From positions 222,158 through 286,157 of the forward strand of contig NZ_PENW01000015.1 in the NCBI RefSeq assembly GCF_003144405.1: a DNA stretch of 64,000 bases. Reading direction: 5' to 3'. Shown piece after piece: positions 41,771-51,324 of this stretch. Numbering within the stretch: position 1 is the first letter of the stretch; every line of letters begins with the position of its first letter. The position numbers and the translations under genes are program-made. The DNA comes from Proteus cibi (GTDB lineage: Bacteria; Pseudomonadota; Gammaproteobacteria; Enterobacterales; Enterobacteriaceae). The notes beneath the pieces were generated by a model. That model was not told the DNA's origin. It did not search any database and saw nothing but the letters and a program-made list of their open reading frames with translations.

Positions 41771-42814
41771 ATGGCAATTAAACTCAATGTTGGAATTATC
41801 GGGTATGGCTATGCAAGTAAAACCTTTCATGCTCCGCTAATAACAACAACCGAAGGCTTAAATCTTAGTGCAATTTCAAGCTCTGATGAAAATAAAGTGA
41901 AACAAGATTTTCCCCATATTACGGTTTATGCAGACCCTCAAACACTTATCAATGATCCCTCAATAGACTTAATCATTATTCCAACACCGAATAATACTCA
42001 CTATTCACTGGCTTCACAGGCTCTGGAAAAAGGTAAACATGTTATTGTTGATAAACCGTTTACACTGACACTGGAAGAGGCTGAAAAATTGACTCAGCAA
42101 GCAACAGATGCCGGTAAACTTCTTTCCGTCTTTCATAATCGCCGTTGGGATTCGGGTTTCTTAACCGTCAAAAAGCTTTTAGCTGATAAAACACTGGGTG
42201 ATATCAGTGCCTATGAAGCGCATTTTGATCGTTTTCGTCCAACTGTTCGTCAACGTTGGCGAGAAGATGCGGGAATTGGTGGCGGGCTTTGGTACGATCT
42301 CGCTCCTCATGTGCTTGACCAAGCGATTTGCCTCTTTGGTGAACCTAAAGCGATTACTGCTGATATTGCGCAATTACGCCCTAATGCAAAAAATGCTGAT
42401 TACTTTCATGCATTACTAGAATATGACAATCTTAGAGTTGTCCTTCACGCTTCGATGTTAGTTGCATCTCCGACGCCCATCTTTGCTATTCATGGGACAA
42501 AAGGAAGCTATGTTAAGTATGGGTTAGATACCCAAGAAGATGCCTTAAAAGCCGGTTATCTCCCTAATCAAACTTATAATTGGGGAATGGACAATAATGA
42601 TGGTGAATTAACAATACTGTCAGAGTCCGGTGAGTTAGAGACAACCACACTCACTACACTTTCTGGTGATTATCCTGCTTACTATCAACAAATTTATCGT
42701 GCAATTACTTTGGGGGAAGAAAACCCTGTTACGCCAATACAAGCAACAGCCATTATGCGTTTGATTGAAGCGGGCGAAATATCTAATCGTTTAAAACAAA
42801 CTATTACGTTATAA
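41771..42814 (+). CDS. ydgJ: YdgJ, Gfo/Idh/MocA family oxidoreductase
   Basis: NAD(P)-dependent sugar or inositol-type dehydrogenase; substrate unknown. 347 residues. N-terminal Rossmann domain with GIIGYGYASKTFHAPLI (about 8-24) and the EKGKHVIVDKPFTL motif (Lys of the catalytic EKP-like site, here DKP, about 94). The C-terminal domain has the conserved GGGLWYDLAPHVLDQA (His about 181). 22 bp before the yfeH-like gene, probably one transcript. E. coli ydgJ lies near add and ydgK as here. Confidence 0.92.
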   Translation: MAIKLNVGIIGYGYASKTFHAPLITTTEGLNLSAISSSDENKVKQDFPHITVYADPQTLINDPSIDLIIIPTPNNTHYSLASQALEKGKHVIVDKPFTLTLEEAEKLTQQATDAGKLLSVFHNRRWDSGFLTVKKLLADKTLGDISAYEAHFDRFRPTVRQRWREDAGIGGGLWYDLAPHVLDQAICLFGEPKAITADIAQLRPNAKNADYFHALLEYDNLRVVLHASMLVASPTPIFAIHGTKGSYVKYGLDTQEDALKAGYLPNQTYNWGMDNNDGELTILSESGELETTTLTTLSGDYPAYYQQIYRAITLGEENPVTPIQATAIMRLIEAGEISNRLKQTITL

Positions 42815-42836
42815 GCAAAAGGGAGCGCTAAATCTA

Positions 42837-43817
42837 ATGTCTTGGTGGCAAAAACTAAAACTTGATCCTTTTCTCATGATTATGATTGGTGTGGTGACAC
42901 TCGCAACGCTACTTCCCGCACAAGGCGATATTAAAGTCCTGTTTCAATATCTTACGACTGGCGCGATAGCACTGCTATTCTTCTTACATGGTGCAAAGCT
43001 CTCTAGAGAGGCGATACTGGCAGGACTTGGGCATTGGCGTTTACACCTTACTGTATTTGCCAGTACCTTTATTCTTTTCCCTATTTTAGGGCTCGGATTA
43101 CAAGTTATAGTGCCTGAATGGATGTCACCGACTGTCTATATGGGTTTTTTATATCTTTGTGCGTTACCTGCGACGGTTCAATCTGCTATTGCTTTTACTT
43201 CTGTGGCTGGAGGAAATGTCGCTGCGGCTATTTGTAGTGCATCTGCATCCAGTATTCTTGGTGTTTTTCTTTCACCGGTATTAGTCGGTTTTTTAATGCA
43301 AACGCAAGGCTCTGCGGATGATTTTGATACGGCAGGGGCGATCCAATCAATCTTACTGCAACTGATGGTACCTTTTATTATTGGTCACTTATCACGACCT
43401 TTAATTGGTCGTTGGGTTGATAAGCATAAAAAATTAGTTAATAGAACGGATCGTTCTTCTATTTTGCTGGTGGTTTATGTGGCATTTAGTGAGGCGGTTG
43501 TCGAAGGGATCTGGCATAAAATTGACGGTTGGTCGTTATTAACGATTGCCGTAGTGAGTTGTATTCTGTTAGCGATTGTTATTGTTGTGAACGTCTACAG
43601 TGCAAGATGGCTTGGTTTTAATAAAGAAGATGAAATCACCATTGTTTTTTGTGGTTCTAAAAAGAGTTTAGCAAATGGTGTACCTATGGCGAATGTGTTA
43701 TTTCCTGCTGCGACGGTGGGGGTAATGTTATTACCGTTAATGATATTCCATCAGATCCAATTAATGGTTTGTGCGGTGCTAGCACAGCGCTATGCTAATC
43801 AAGCGGAAAAGAAATAA
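42837..43817 (+). CDS. yfeH: YfeH-like bile acid:sodium symporter family transporter
   Basis: 326-residue inner-membrane transporter of the SBF-like (BASS) family with about ten hydrophobic helices; the substrate is unknown. It starts MSWWQKLKLDPFLMIMIGVV, and CALPATVQSAIAFTSVAGGN (about 113-132) is the conserved crossover region with the sodium/substrate site; CGSKKSLANGVPMANVLF (about 268) is the second. It resembles E. coli YfeH, whose gene lies elsewhere in that genome, so its place after ydgJ is a local arrangement. Confidence 0.85.
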   Translation: MSWWQKLKLDPFLMIMIGVVTLATLLPAQGDIKVLFQYLTTGAIALLFFLHGAKLSREAILAGLGHWRLHLTVFASTFILFPILGLGLQVIVPEWMSPTVYMGFLYLCALPATVQSAIAFTSVAGGNVAAAICSASASSILGVFLSPVLVGFLMQTQGSADDFDTAGAIQSILLQLMVPFIIGHLSRPLIGRWVDKHKKLVNRTDRSSILLVVYVAFSEAVVEGIWHKIDGWSLLTIAVVSCILLAIVIVVNVYSARWLGFNKEDEITIVFCGSKKSLANGVPMANVLFPAATVGVMLLPLMIFHQIQLMVCAVLAQRYANQAEKK

Positions 43818-43865
43818 TGTATTACGCTGGTGGATAATCAATAATATTAATAATTAAATTAATGG

Positions 43866-43903
43866 AAAAAAGGCACCGATTTAATGTATATCGGTGCCTT
43901 TTT
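43866..43903. terminator. Bidirectional terminator between yfeH-like gene and DUF2007 gene
   Basis: AAAAAAGGCACCGAT...ATCGGTGCCTTTTTA, GC-rich stem with A and T tracts on both sides; it slightly overlaps the stop codon of the minus-strand gene. Confidence 0.92.
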
Positions 43904-44345
43904 ATTTGCTATGTTGATCATGATTTTCACTATTTTCTTTATCATCAGTCAATGAAGGGGATTGAGATTTAAAAGGGAGTGGTAAGCCGAATACAAGATA
44001 AATCAAGAAAACAAATCCCATGTTTAAATAGTCGGATTTATTGTTTTTTACATCAATTTTTAAATTACAATTGATGGGTTCTAACTGGTCGTTAATAGTA
44101 TATTTACCTTGATAAAGCTCATTAAGTATTGTCTGTGCTTGCTCAAATTCTTTATTGTTAACGAGTAGTTTTACGCCCCCAATCGCTTGGGCGTACACTT
44201 GATTATTCCAAACAATATTTTCATCTAACAGGATCGCATCAATACCTTCTGATTGAAGTAAACCTGCTTCAATAGAAGCGTCAAGCGGTGATAGATATTG
44301 TGCTAATAATTTATATTGACCTCTTGTCGGGTGAATATTCCACAT
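43902..44345 (-). CDS. DUF2007-domain membrane-associated protein
   Basis: 147 residues. The N-terminal half matches the DUF2007 pattern (YLSPLDASIEAGLLQSEGID then GGVKLLVNNKEFEQAQTIL), a small ferredoxin-like fold suspected to bind a ligand or partner. A single hydrophobic segment follows (about 108-124, MGFVFLIYLVFGLPLPF), then an acidic Ser/Asp/His tail. The function is unknown in the family. It lies alone between two terminators. Confidence 0.75.
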   Translation of the reverse strand: MWNIHPTRGQYKLLAQYLSPLDASIEAGLLQSEGIDAILLDENIVWNNQVYAQAIGGVKLLVNNKEFEQAQTILNELYQGKYTINDQLEPINCNLKIDVKNNKSDYLNMGFVFLIYLVFGLPLPFKSQSPSLTDDKENSENHDQHSK

Positions 44346-44428
44346 AACTTTTCCTTAATGATAAATAACCCCTTGAAAATGAATTCTAGTCTAAGAGTCA
44401 TTAAGAATTCCATCCATTTTTAATAAAT

Positions 44429-44459
44429 AAAAAACCACCTGATAAACAGATGGTTTTAA
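44429..44459 (-). terminator. Terminator of add
   Basis: On the minus strand AAAACCATCTG, TTTAT loop, CAGGTGGTTTT TT; about 20 bp after add. Confidence 0.88.
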
Positions 44460-44477
44460 TCAATAAGCGATTCGATA

Positions 44478-45479
44478 TTAACGTGAGCTTACTTTCTTCA
44501 TTAATGCATCACGTTCGGCTTGGCTAATAAATGCCATTTTTAAGCCATTAATTTGTGTTTGGCGGATTTGCACTGGTGTTAATCCAGCAGCAGGTGCTGC
44601 AACAGTATATTCGTGTTTTAGCTCAATCCCTTCAACTGCTGGATCATCAGTATTAAGAGAAGCAATAATGCCATGCTCTAAAAATGTTTTTAAAGGATGC
44701 TCTGCTAACGAATTGATCGTACTGGTCTGAATATTTGATGTTAAGCAAGACTCAATACCAATTTGATGCTCGGCAAGGTAATCCATTAAACGTGGATCTT
44801 CAATCGCTTTAACACCATGACCAATACGACTTGCACCTAATTCTTTAATGGCATGCCAAATACTCTCTGCACCCGCCGCTTCACCAGCATGAACTGTAAT
44901 ATTCCAGCCAGTATCACGAGCACGATTAAAATGAGGTTGGAATAAATGACCAGGGAAACCTAATTCATCACCGGCTAAATCAAGTGCTGTAATTTTATCT
45001 TGATGTTTTAGTAAGCCATCTAGTTCTTGTTGGCAGGCGTTTTCACCAAAGGTACGGCTTAAAATACCGATTAAACGAATGTCTACATCGTGTGATTGCA
45101 ATGCGCTTTGTACACCATCAACAATGGCTTCCACGACACCTTCAACCGGTAATTGATGTTTCATTGCCATATAGTAAGGAGAGAATCGCAGTTCAGCGTA
45201 ATCGATACCTGCATTAACCACATCCACTACGTTTTCATAAGCAACACGATGACAGGCGTCTAAATCGGCTAAAACCGCCACACCCCAATCTAATTTTTGT
45301 AAAAAGCTAACAAGACTTGGCTCATTTTTTGTAATTTGTACATGAGGGCGCAATGCCTCTAATTCGTAAGCGGGAAGCGCAATATTATGTTGCTTTGCTA
45401 ACTCTAAAATCGTTTGAGGACGGATATTACCATCTAAATGGCGATGTAAATCGGTTAAAGGCAACTGTGTGTCAATCAC
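44478..45479 (-). CDS. add: Adenosine deaminase
   Basis: Hydrolyses adenosine to inosine in purine salvage. 333 residues (E. coli 333). Zinc ligands in [14 protein letters not shown] (His12, His14 region), VHAGEAAG (about 197, with the catalytic Glu), a His in RIGHGVKA and [11 protein letters not shown] (Asp pair about 278). Monocistronic with a terminator. The long region upstream presumably holds its promoter. Confidence 0.97.
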   Translation of the reverse strand: MIDTQLPLTDLHRHLDGNIRPQTILELAKQHNIALPAYELEALRPHVQITKNEPSLVSFLQKLDWGVAVLADLDACHRVAYENVVDVVNAGIDYAELRFSPYYMAMKHQLPVEGVVEAIVDGVQSALQSHDVDIRLIGILSRTFGENACQQELDGLLKHQDKITALDLAGDELGFPGHLFQPHFNRARDTGWNITVHAGEAAGAESIWHAIKELGASRIGHGVKAIEDPRLMDYLAEHQIGIESCLTSNIQTSTINSLAEHPLKTFLEHGIIASLNTDDPAVEGIELKHEYTVAAPAAGLTPVQIRQTQINGLKMAFISQAERDALMKKVSSR

Positions 45480-46147
45480 GTGTTATTTTCCTTTTAATAG
45501 AAATAATGAAAATCTATCGTTTATAGTGATTTTCTTATAATCGGGTAAATATAAATGAGTTGCAGGTTATTATGACTGATTTTTATTTTATTCACTAATA
45601 AATAAACTTAAATTGGTTATTTTTAAAACTAAAAATGCCGTTTTTTCTCGCCGTTAAGTTAAAAAATAAAAAATAGAAAAAATAAGTGTTTATTTATTAG
45701 CTACAATATTCAATCTAATTGATGTGTATTATCAAGTAAACTGACACATTAAAAATTAGGTTTGAAAAGACTTATCATGATAATTGAAATATCTTATCAG
45801 TTACTTTGATAGGTTTAAGACGATAATATGATTGAAAAAAACAACGGAATATCATTTTGTTATGATGGTTACTTAATAGATGCTTTTTTATCGTGGCTTA
45901 AAGTGTTTGGATAAAGAATAAAAAGAATATTTTTATAAAATTAATAAAGAGTCTTTTTATTTTAATTTATTTATGGAAATAAAATAGAGCTAAAAAATAA
46001 AATATCTCTTTTATTAAATAAGAGAGCAAGAATAGGAAAGTAACGGCATAATGGGTTGCTATCAAATAGATATATTTAACTGAATATCATTATTTACACA
46101 ATGATTTTTAATAGAAACCTAATTATTTTAAATTAAGGCATATAAGT
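45480..46147. other. AT-rich add-VWA intergenic region, no gene seen
   Basis: 668 bp of very AT-rich DNA between divergent genes. Long A/T runs (for example 45655-45700 and 45900-46020) and no ORF with a ribosome binding site. No RNA gene, repeat or known operator recognised. Composition suggests H-NS silencing of the flanking VWA gene, which is inference only. Confidence 0.5.
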
Positions 46148-47116
46148 ATGAATGAGAATTCTGATTTTCGTTTTGAAAAGAAAAATAATAATGTACAACA
46201 CCAATTAATGTCCAAATTACTTCCACCTTCATCTGCAAATAATCTTACTTATGGATCACAAGTCGTTACTGGTGATGGTGTGATTGCGTTAGATTTAGTT
46301 GTCGTGATTGATACCAGTGGTTCTATGTCTGATGAGTCGTCAGATTTAAGCAAAGAAGTGGATGGTGCAATACAAACTGCACTTGAACAATGTCCATCAA
46401 AACTGAGAGTGACCTTTTTAGGTATAGAAGGTACATGGGATGATACTAAATTTGATCAATCAGCCAGTGACTATTTAAAAGCGCTAGGGGTTCCTGAAAG
46501 TCGGTTACAGGCAAGAAAACCATTTAAAGAAGCTGATGGGCGTGATCATGCAGGCAATAAAGAGGATTTATGTCGTGCAGTAATTGATTTAAGTAAGTAT
46601 TTTGATTGGCGTGACGGTGCCCGCCGCGCTATTTTTGTGTTGGGTGATGAAGGGATGGAAGGGGGCGGTGGTGTTCTTACAAATGATGCAGTTAGAAAAA
46701 ATGATGAAGCTATCTCTGTAGCTCAGAACAAAAAAGTTAAAGTGTATACCTATCAAGGAACACCTGATAATAAAATAACGAATTTAGATCGTTTCCCAAG
46801 TATTGCTGATAGAGATAGTATTACAAGAGAATATGAACGTTTAGCAAGAGAGACAGGAGGGCGCTCATATATCTATACTACAGGTATTGCGCAATTCTCA
46901 TTAGTATTACAAGAAATACTCTGTGATAGCTTGACGTTACCGGATATTCCTAAACCGGATGAAAAAACATCTAACTGTAATCAGGTCTGCACACAACTCA
47001 CTTCTATTATTTCCACTGTAAATACTCTTGCGGGAATTATTAATAAGGTTATTGATTCTTGTTGTAAAGATGAATGGAGTCATCACCATATTCCAGCTAA
47101 AGATCGCGATTGTTAA
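46148..47116 (+). CDS. VWA-domain protein with Cys-rich tail, function unknown
   Basis: 322 residues. A von Willebrand factor A domain spans about 45-260, with an intact MIDAS first motif VVIDTSGSMSDES (about 51-63) and VLGDEGMEGGGG in place of the last MIDAS segment. There is no signal peptide or membrane helix. The C-terminal 60 residues hold seven cysteines (CDS, CNQVC, CCKDE, final DRDC) and a short helix, suggesting disulfides or a metal site. No AAA-ATPase partner (MoxR, CoxD) is adjacent, unlike many VWA genes. Flanked by AT-rich DNA upstream and a terminator downstream, so a one-gene unit, probably acquired. Confidence 0.75.
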   Translation: MNENSDFRFEKKNNNVQHQLMSKLLPPSSANNLTYGSQVVTGDGVIALDLVVVIDTSGSMSDESSDLSKEVDGAIQTALEQCPSKLRVTFLGIEGTWDDTKFDQSASDYLKALGVPESRLQARKPFKEADGRDHAGNKEDLCRAVIDLSKYFDWRDGARRAIFVLGDEGMEGGGGVLTNDAVRKNDEAISVAQNKKVKVYTYQGTPDNKITNLDRFPSIADRDSITREYERLARETGGRSYIYTTGIAQFSLVLQEILCDSLTLPDIPKPDEKTSNCNQVCTQLTSIISTVNTLAGIINKVIDSCCKDEWSHHHIPAKDRDC

Positions 47117-47136
47117 TGAAAACACGATGCTAAAAA

Positions 47137-47175
47137 AATACCCCATTATGTTATTCACAAATGGGGTATTTATTG
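47137..47175. terminator. Bidirectional terminator after the VWA gene
   Basis: AATACCCCATT...AATGGGGTATT stem with an A run before and TTATTGTTTT after; lies between convergent genes. Confidence 0.82.
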
Positions 47176-47208
47176 TTTTAACAACTGACGGTTCTAACAA
47201 AAAGTCAA

Positions 47209-48894
47209 TTATTGAGCTTGTGCTGGTTGCTCAGGAATTAAAATGTCTTGTTCTTCGATAATGGCTGGATCTTCTGTCATTTCTTCTTGATAACCTTCTT
47301 CTGAATAATCAGAGTCATCGTAATCATAAGATGATGCACCCATACCGAATAACATTGCAGCTAAACCTAACATTTGAGGAGCTTGGGTGACTTCCATAAA
47401 CTCATCAAAAGTATAAGTTTTACCATTCATGGTGAATTTATCTGCAGCATAGTTCAGTTTCATGCTTAATGCTTTACCATCCTGAGCAAGTAACATCAGA
47501 GGTAATGCATCTTTCTCGTCTTGAGAAATTTGGTTGATATTTTGCTGTAACTCAGTTTTTAACTGTTCAATATCAGCCGCTGTTGCTGTTTCAATCTCTT
47601 TTTTCTCTTCATCTGTTAATGCTGTTTCTTGGTAACGAGCCGCATCAAGATATTGAGTGGTGTTACGGAATTCAGCTAACATTGGAAGAGATAAATCAAT
47701 ATTAAAATCGATATTTTTAAACAGATAGTTAAATAACTCTGCTGGTGATTTCTCTTGGCTTTCTAATACCTTAACGTTAAATGCATTTAGATCTAAGTTA
47801 AAGGCTAGCTTACTTGCACCGCTTTTGTTTGTTAAAGAGGCTTCATCAATACGGAAAACTAAGCCTTTTTCCAGAACATCACGAACAGCTTGTTCAACGA
47901 TTTCAGAATTGTCGAAATGATTTTTATTCCACGGTAACAATGAGTTGTTATAAACTTTAGTTAATAACAACATTGCATCTGGATCAGCTTTATCAATTGA
48001 ATAGCCAAATTTACCTGCACCAAATTCTAGCCCAGCAACATTCAGTGACTTAAAGTAATAAGTTTGAGAGATATTAAAGAGCTTATCTTTGATATCACTT
48101 TTTGTTGTCAGAGAAAAATCTTTTAGTGAGAAATCAGATGCTTTGTCTTTGCTGGTATGCGCAATTTCAGCAAAATTTAATAATTGTTCATTAAATAAGT
48201 ACTGATCATCATTTACTTTCGTTCCAACAATCGCACCAGAGATGTTTTTAATTGTGAAGGTTTCTTCATCATCTTTAGTCACAACAACTTGGTCACCTTT
48301 AATTTTGGTCGCAAAGTTTGTTGCATCTTTGTCTGATGAGAACTCAACAGTGATAGGTGTCGTTTTAACTGTGCCACCATTTTCAGCAAAATCGATAGAG
48401 CTTAGTGTCGCAGTACCGGATACTGAACCATCGAAAGCTAAAGAAGTGTGACCATTCAGAATCGATTTTTCTTTAGTCAGCTTGAATAACTCTTTTGTTG
48501 AGTTGTTATCAACTAGCGTGTTATCCATTGCTGCTAATTTTGGCGCCAAATTAAATTTAGCCAGATCAGAAAGAGGGAATGGACCGTGGTCAATATCAGT
48601 AGAGAAGATAACTTCTTCTACTTTTTTTTCTTGGTCTGCATCACTAGCATCTGGTGAAATCACGACAACAAAGTCTGCATTAGAGGTGAAAACCCCTTTC
48701 TTATAGTCACGAATTTCAAGTTTAACATCAGCACCAAACTGTGCTTTTTTAGCAAGTTGCGCCAATTGTTCATTAGCTAGTTTCGTTTCTTCCTGTAAGC
48801 GACTTTCAATTTTGCTGCCCATGTACCATGACGCACCAGTCCAAACAACACCGAGTGCGACGATAACACCAACAGCGACAAGCGATTTCTTCAT
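47209..48894 (-). CDS. ydgA: YdgA family protein (DUF945)
   Basis: 561-residue envelope protein of the DUF945 family. An N-terminal hydrophobic segment (about 4-25, GVIVALGVVWTGASWYMG) anchors it or acts as a signal; the rest is predicted soluble and periplasmic. Typical DUF945 start with the anchor, then KIESRLQEE. It ends in an acidic tail (SSYDYDDSDYSEEGYQEE) longer than in E. coli YdgA (about 502). E. coli ydgA is also close to fumC. Function unknown. Confidence 0.88.
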   Translation of the reverse strand: MKKSLVAVGVIVALGVVWTGASWYMGSKIESRLQEETKLANEQLAQLAKKAQFGADVKLEIRDYKKGVFTSNADFVVVISPDASDADQEKKVEEVIFSTDIDHGPFPLSDLAKFNLAPKLAAMDNTLVDNNSTKELFKLTKEKSILNGHTSLAFDGSVSGTATLSSIDFAENGGTVKTTPITVEFSSDKDATNFATKIKGDQVVVTKDDEETFTIKNISGAIVGTKVNDDQYLFNEQLLNFAEIAHTSKDKASDFSLKDFSLTTKSDIKDKLFNISQTYYFKSLNVAGLEFGAGKFGYSIDKADPDAMLLLTKVYNNSLLPWNKNHFDNSEIVEQAVRDVLEKGLVFRIDEASLTNKSGASKLAFNLDLNAFNVKVLESQEKSPAELFNYLFKNIDFNIDLSLPMLAEFRNTTQYLDAARYQETALTDEEKKEIETATAADIEQLKTELQQNINQISQDEKDALPLMLLAQDGKALSMKLNYAADKFTMNGKTYTFDEFMEVTQAPQMLGLAAMLFGMGASSYDYDDSDYSEEGYQEEMTEDPAIIEEQDILIPEQPAQAQ

Positions 48895-49473
48895 AATTCT
48901 AGTCCATCCTCTGTGTACATCTGGCGATGTACGTTATAAAGGCTGTTTTGTAACCCTTAAACAACCCGATAAATTGGTGATAAATTTTACTAAGTTTAAA
49001 TATAGACAATCCACATATATACATCGCCATCTATATTAACCGTAAATATAGATTTAGTGGAATAAAATCGCAATCAGAACTTACTTAGTTAATCGCTAAC
49101 ATAATGAGTTTAAAGCAAAATGAATATGATTTATAAGATAATTTGAGAGTGGATAAAAATGCTTTTTTCTTACTCCTTTTTAGATTTAGACAATATTTAA
49201 TTGTGATGTAATTCTATTTATGATGAATAATAAAGGCTCATAATATGTATGGATATAAATATGAATGCTTAAAAAATAACATTAGGAATAAAATAAAATT
49301 GCTAACCCTATTTTCTAAAAAAATCAACAGATTTCATTCTGTTATAAATTTCATAAGCTCGCTTTAGCTCTCATATTTATTATTCTGTTTATGGCATGAT
49401 ATTGGTATCCGAGTTATTTACTAAAAAGTGATTCGGAATTAATCAATTATTCTGTGTACTTAAGGAGATTGAA
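48895..49473. other. ydgA-fumC divergent intergenic region
   Basis: 579 bp, AT-rich, presumed to hold the fumC promoter and the ydgA promoter. In E. coli fumC responds to SoxS/Rob and oxygen; no confident SoxS box could be assigned by eye. A 40-codon ORF at 49244 is not convincing. Confidence 0.4.
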
Positions 49474-50871
49474 ATGGCAGCCACTCGCATTGAAAAAGAC
49501 TCAATGGGGCAAATCGAAGTACCCGCTGACCAGTTATGGGGAGCTCAAACGCAGCGTTCTCTTGAACACTTCCGTATTTCAGTTGAAAAAATGCCGGTTG
49601 CACTTATCCATGCGCTTGCTATCACGAAGAAAGCCGCCGCTGGTGTTAACATGGATTTAGGTTTATTACCCAAAGAGCGCGCAGATGCAATTATCGCAGC
49701 CGCAGATGAAGTGCTCGCAGGTAAACACCCAACTGAATTCCCATTAGCAATCTGGCAGACCGGTTCTGGCACTCAATCAAATATGAATATGAATGAAGTG
49801 TTAGCTAACCGCGGTAGTGAGATACTTGGTGGTATTCGTGGCATGGAACGCAAAATTCATCCGAACGATGATGTTAACAAAAGTCAGAGTTCAAATGATG
49901 TGTTCCCAACGGCCATGCATGTCGCTGCTGTTATTGCATTACGTCAGGATTTATTGCCAGAATTAAAATCACTGCTGAAAGTATTCAAAGAGAAAGCAGA
50001 AGCTTTCCATGATATCGTTAAAATTGGTCGTACTCACCTGCAAGATGCGACACCACTGACATTAGGTCAAGAGATCTCCGGTTGGGCTGCTATGCTTGAG
50101 CACAGCATCAAACATATCGATGACTCCGTTCCTCATGTTTGTGAATTAGCACTCGGCGGTACAGCAGTGGGTACAGGATTAAATACCCATCCAGAATATG
50201 CTGTGCGTGTTGCTAAGCGTATCGCTGAATTATCAGGTCAGCCTTTTGTCACGGCTCCTAATAAATTTGAAGCATTAGCAACTTGTGATGCATTAGTTCA
50301 TGCGCATGGTGCGTTAAAAGGTTTAGCTGCATCATTAATGAAGATTGCTAATGACGTACGTTGGTTAGCTTCTGGTCCTCGTTGTGGTATTGGCGAAATC
50401 GCTATCCCAGAAAACGAACCAGGTAGTTCAATCATGCCAGGTAAAGTTAACCCAACACAATGTGAAGCATTAACAATGCTATGTGCTCAAGTCATGGGTA
50501 ATGATGTTGCAATCAATATTGGTGGCGCATCAGGTAACTTTGAACTGAACGTTTATCGTCCAATGATCATTGATAACTTCTTACAATCAGTCCGTTTACT
50601 GGCTGATGGTATGCGTAGTTTCAATGAGCACTGTGCAATTGGTATTGAACCAAACCGTGAACGTATCAATAAACTACTGCATGAATCATTAATGCTAGTT
50701 ACTGCGTTAAACACTCATATCGGTTACGATAAAGCCGCTGAAATTGCGAAGAAAGCGCATAAAGAAGGCTTAACGTTAAAAGAATCTGCACTGAAACTGA
50801 ACTACCTGACATCGGAAGAATTCGATAGCTGGGTACGTCCAGAAGATATGGTTGGTAGCATGAAAAAATAA
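49474..50871 (+). CDS. fumC: Fumarate hydratase class II
   Basis: Iron-independent, oxidant-stable fumarase of the TCA cycle. 465 residues. AAGGAG lies before the ATG. Signature [16 protein letters not shown] (about 318-333) with the catalytic Ser, plus [13 protein letters not shown] (about 98-110), [11 protein letters not shown] and the catalytic His in [10 protein letters not shown]. Followed by a terminator and then tus, as E. coli fumC is close to tus. Confidence 0.98.
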   Translation: MAATRIEKDSMGQIEVPADQLWGAQTQRSLEHFRISVEKMPVALIHALAITKKAAAGVNMDLGLLPKERADAIIAAADEVLAGKHPTEFPLAIWQTGSGTQSNMNMNEVLANRGSEILGGIRGMERKIHPNDDVNKSQSSNDVFPTAMHVAAVIALRQDLLPELKSLLKVFKEKAEAFHDIVKIGRTHLQDATPLTLGQEISGWAAMLEHSIKHIDDSVPHVCELALGGTAVGTGLNTHPEYAVRVAKRIAELSGQPFVTAPNKFEALATCDALVHAHGALKGLAASLMKIANDVRWLASGPRCGIGEIAIPENEPGSSIMPGKVNPTQCEALTMLCAQVMGNDVAINIGGASGNFELNVYRPMIIDNFLQSVRLLADGMRSFNEHCAIGIEPNRERINKLLHESLMLVTALNTHIGYDKAAEIAKKAHKEGLTLKESALKLNYLTSEEFDSWVRPEDMVGSMKK

Positions 50872-50900
50872 GTGTTAAATACACTTATTTAGCCGATATT

Positions 50901-50928
50901 AAATCCCGCTATTAATGGCGGGATTTTT
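50901..50928 (+). terminator. Terminator of fumC
   Basis: AAATCCCGC, TATTAAT loop, GCGGGATTTTTAG; 30 bp after fumC. It contains an ATG in frame with the next gene, which explains an apparent longer ORF. Confidence 0.88.
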
Positions 50929-50947
50929 AGATCTTATAGGAAAAATA

Positions 50948-51307
50948 ATGACTGAAGATATTACGTTTACTGCAACCGAAGTTAATTGTTATGTCGAAGA
51001 TGATGTCACCATTATCGGAATTGGGGATGATGCTGTTTCTCCAGATCATTTCATTATTCTTTCAAGATTTGATGAAGAAGATGAAGATATAGATAATTCT
51101 ATTGGTTTAATGACTCATTTATCTGATATTGAAGCCATTAATACGGTTGAAAAAATCATCCTAGATCGAAAAAATATTACCCTTGTATTAAAAAACAATG
51201 TGGTGATAACAATTTGCTTAGATATTGAAGACACTCACTTTGTTCAGCTTAATGATTATCTTCAGCAAATTCTTCAAGGAAGCTCAATTAAACTTATTGA
51301 AAAATAA
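50948..51307 (+). CDS. Small acidic protein resembling Imm10-type immunity proteins
   Basis: 119 residues starting at ATG 50948 with ATAGGAAAA before it; an in-frame start at 50915 lies inside the fumC terminator and is rejected. Strongly acidic with no signal peptide. The pattern DHFIILSRFDEEDED (about 34-48), then LSDIEAINTVEKIILDRKNI and a final LNDYLQQILQ resembles my recollection of the Imm10 family of polymorphic-toxin immunity proteins. No toxin gene is adjacent. The assignment is tentative; it may simply be an uncharacterised cytoplasmic protein. Confidence 0.6.
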   Translation: MTEDITFTATEVNCYVEDDVTIIGIGDDAVSPDHFIILSRFDEEDEDIDNSIGLMTHLSDIEAINTVEKIILDRKNITLVLKNNVVITICLDIEDTHFVQLNDYLQQILQGSSIKLIEK

Positions 51308-51324
51308 GCCATTATTTTGATCTG

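Noticed and set aside
49244..49366. 40-codon ORF in the fumC upstream region, with AAAGG before ATG
   Set aside because: Composition is that of AT-rich noncoding DNA, and the product (MYGYKYECLKNN start) has no features; the site may be chance.
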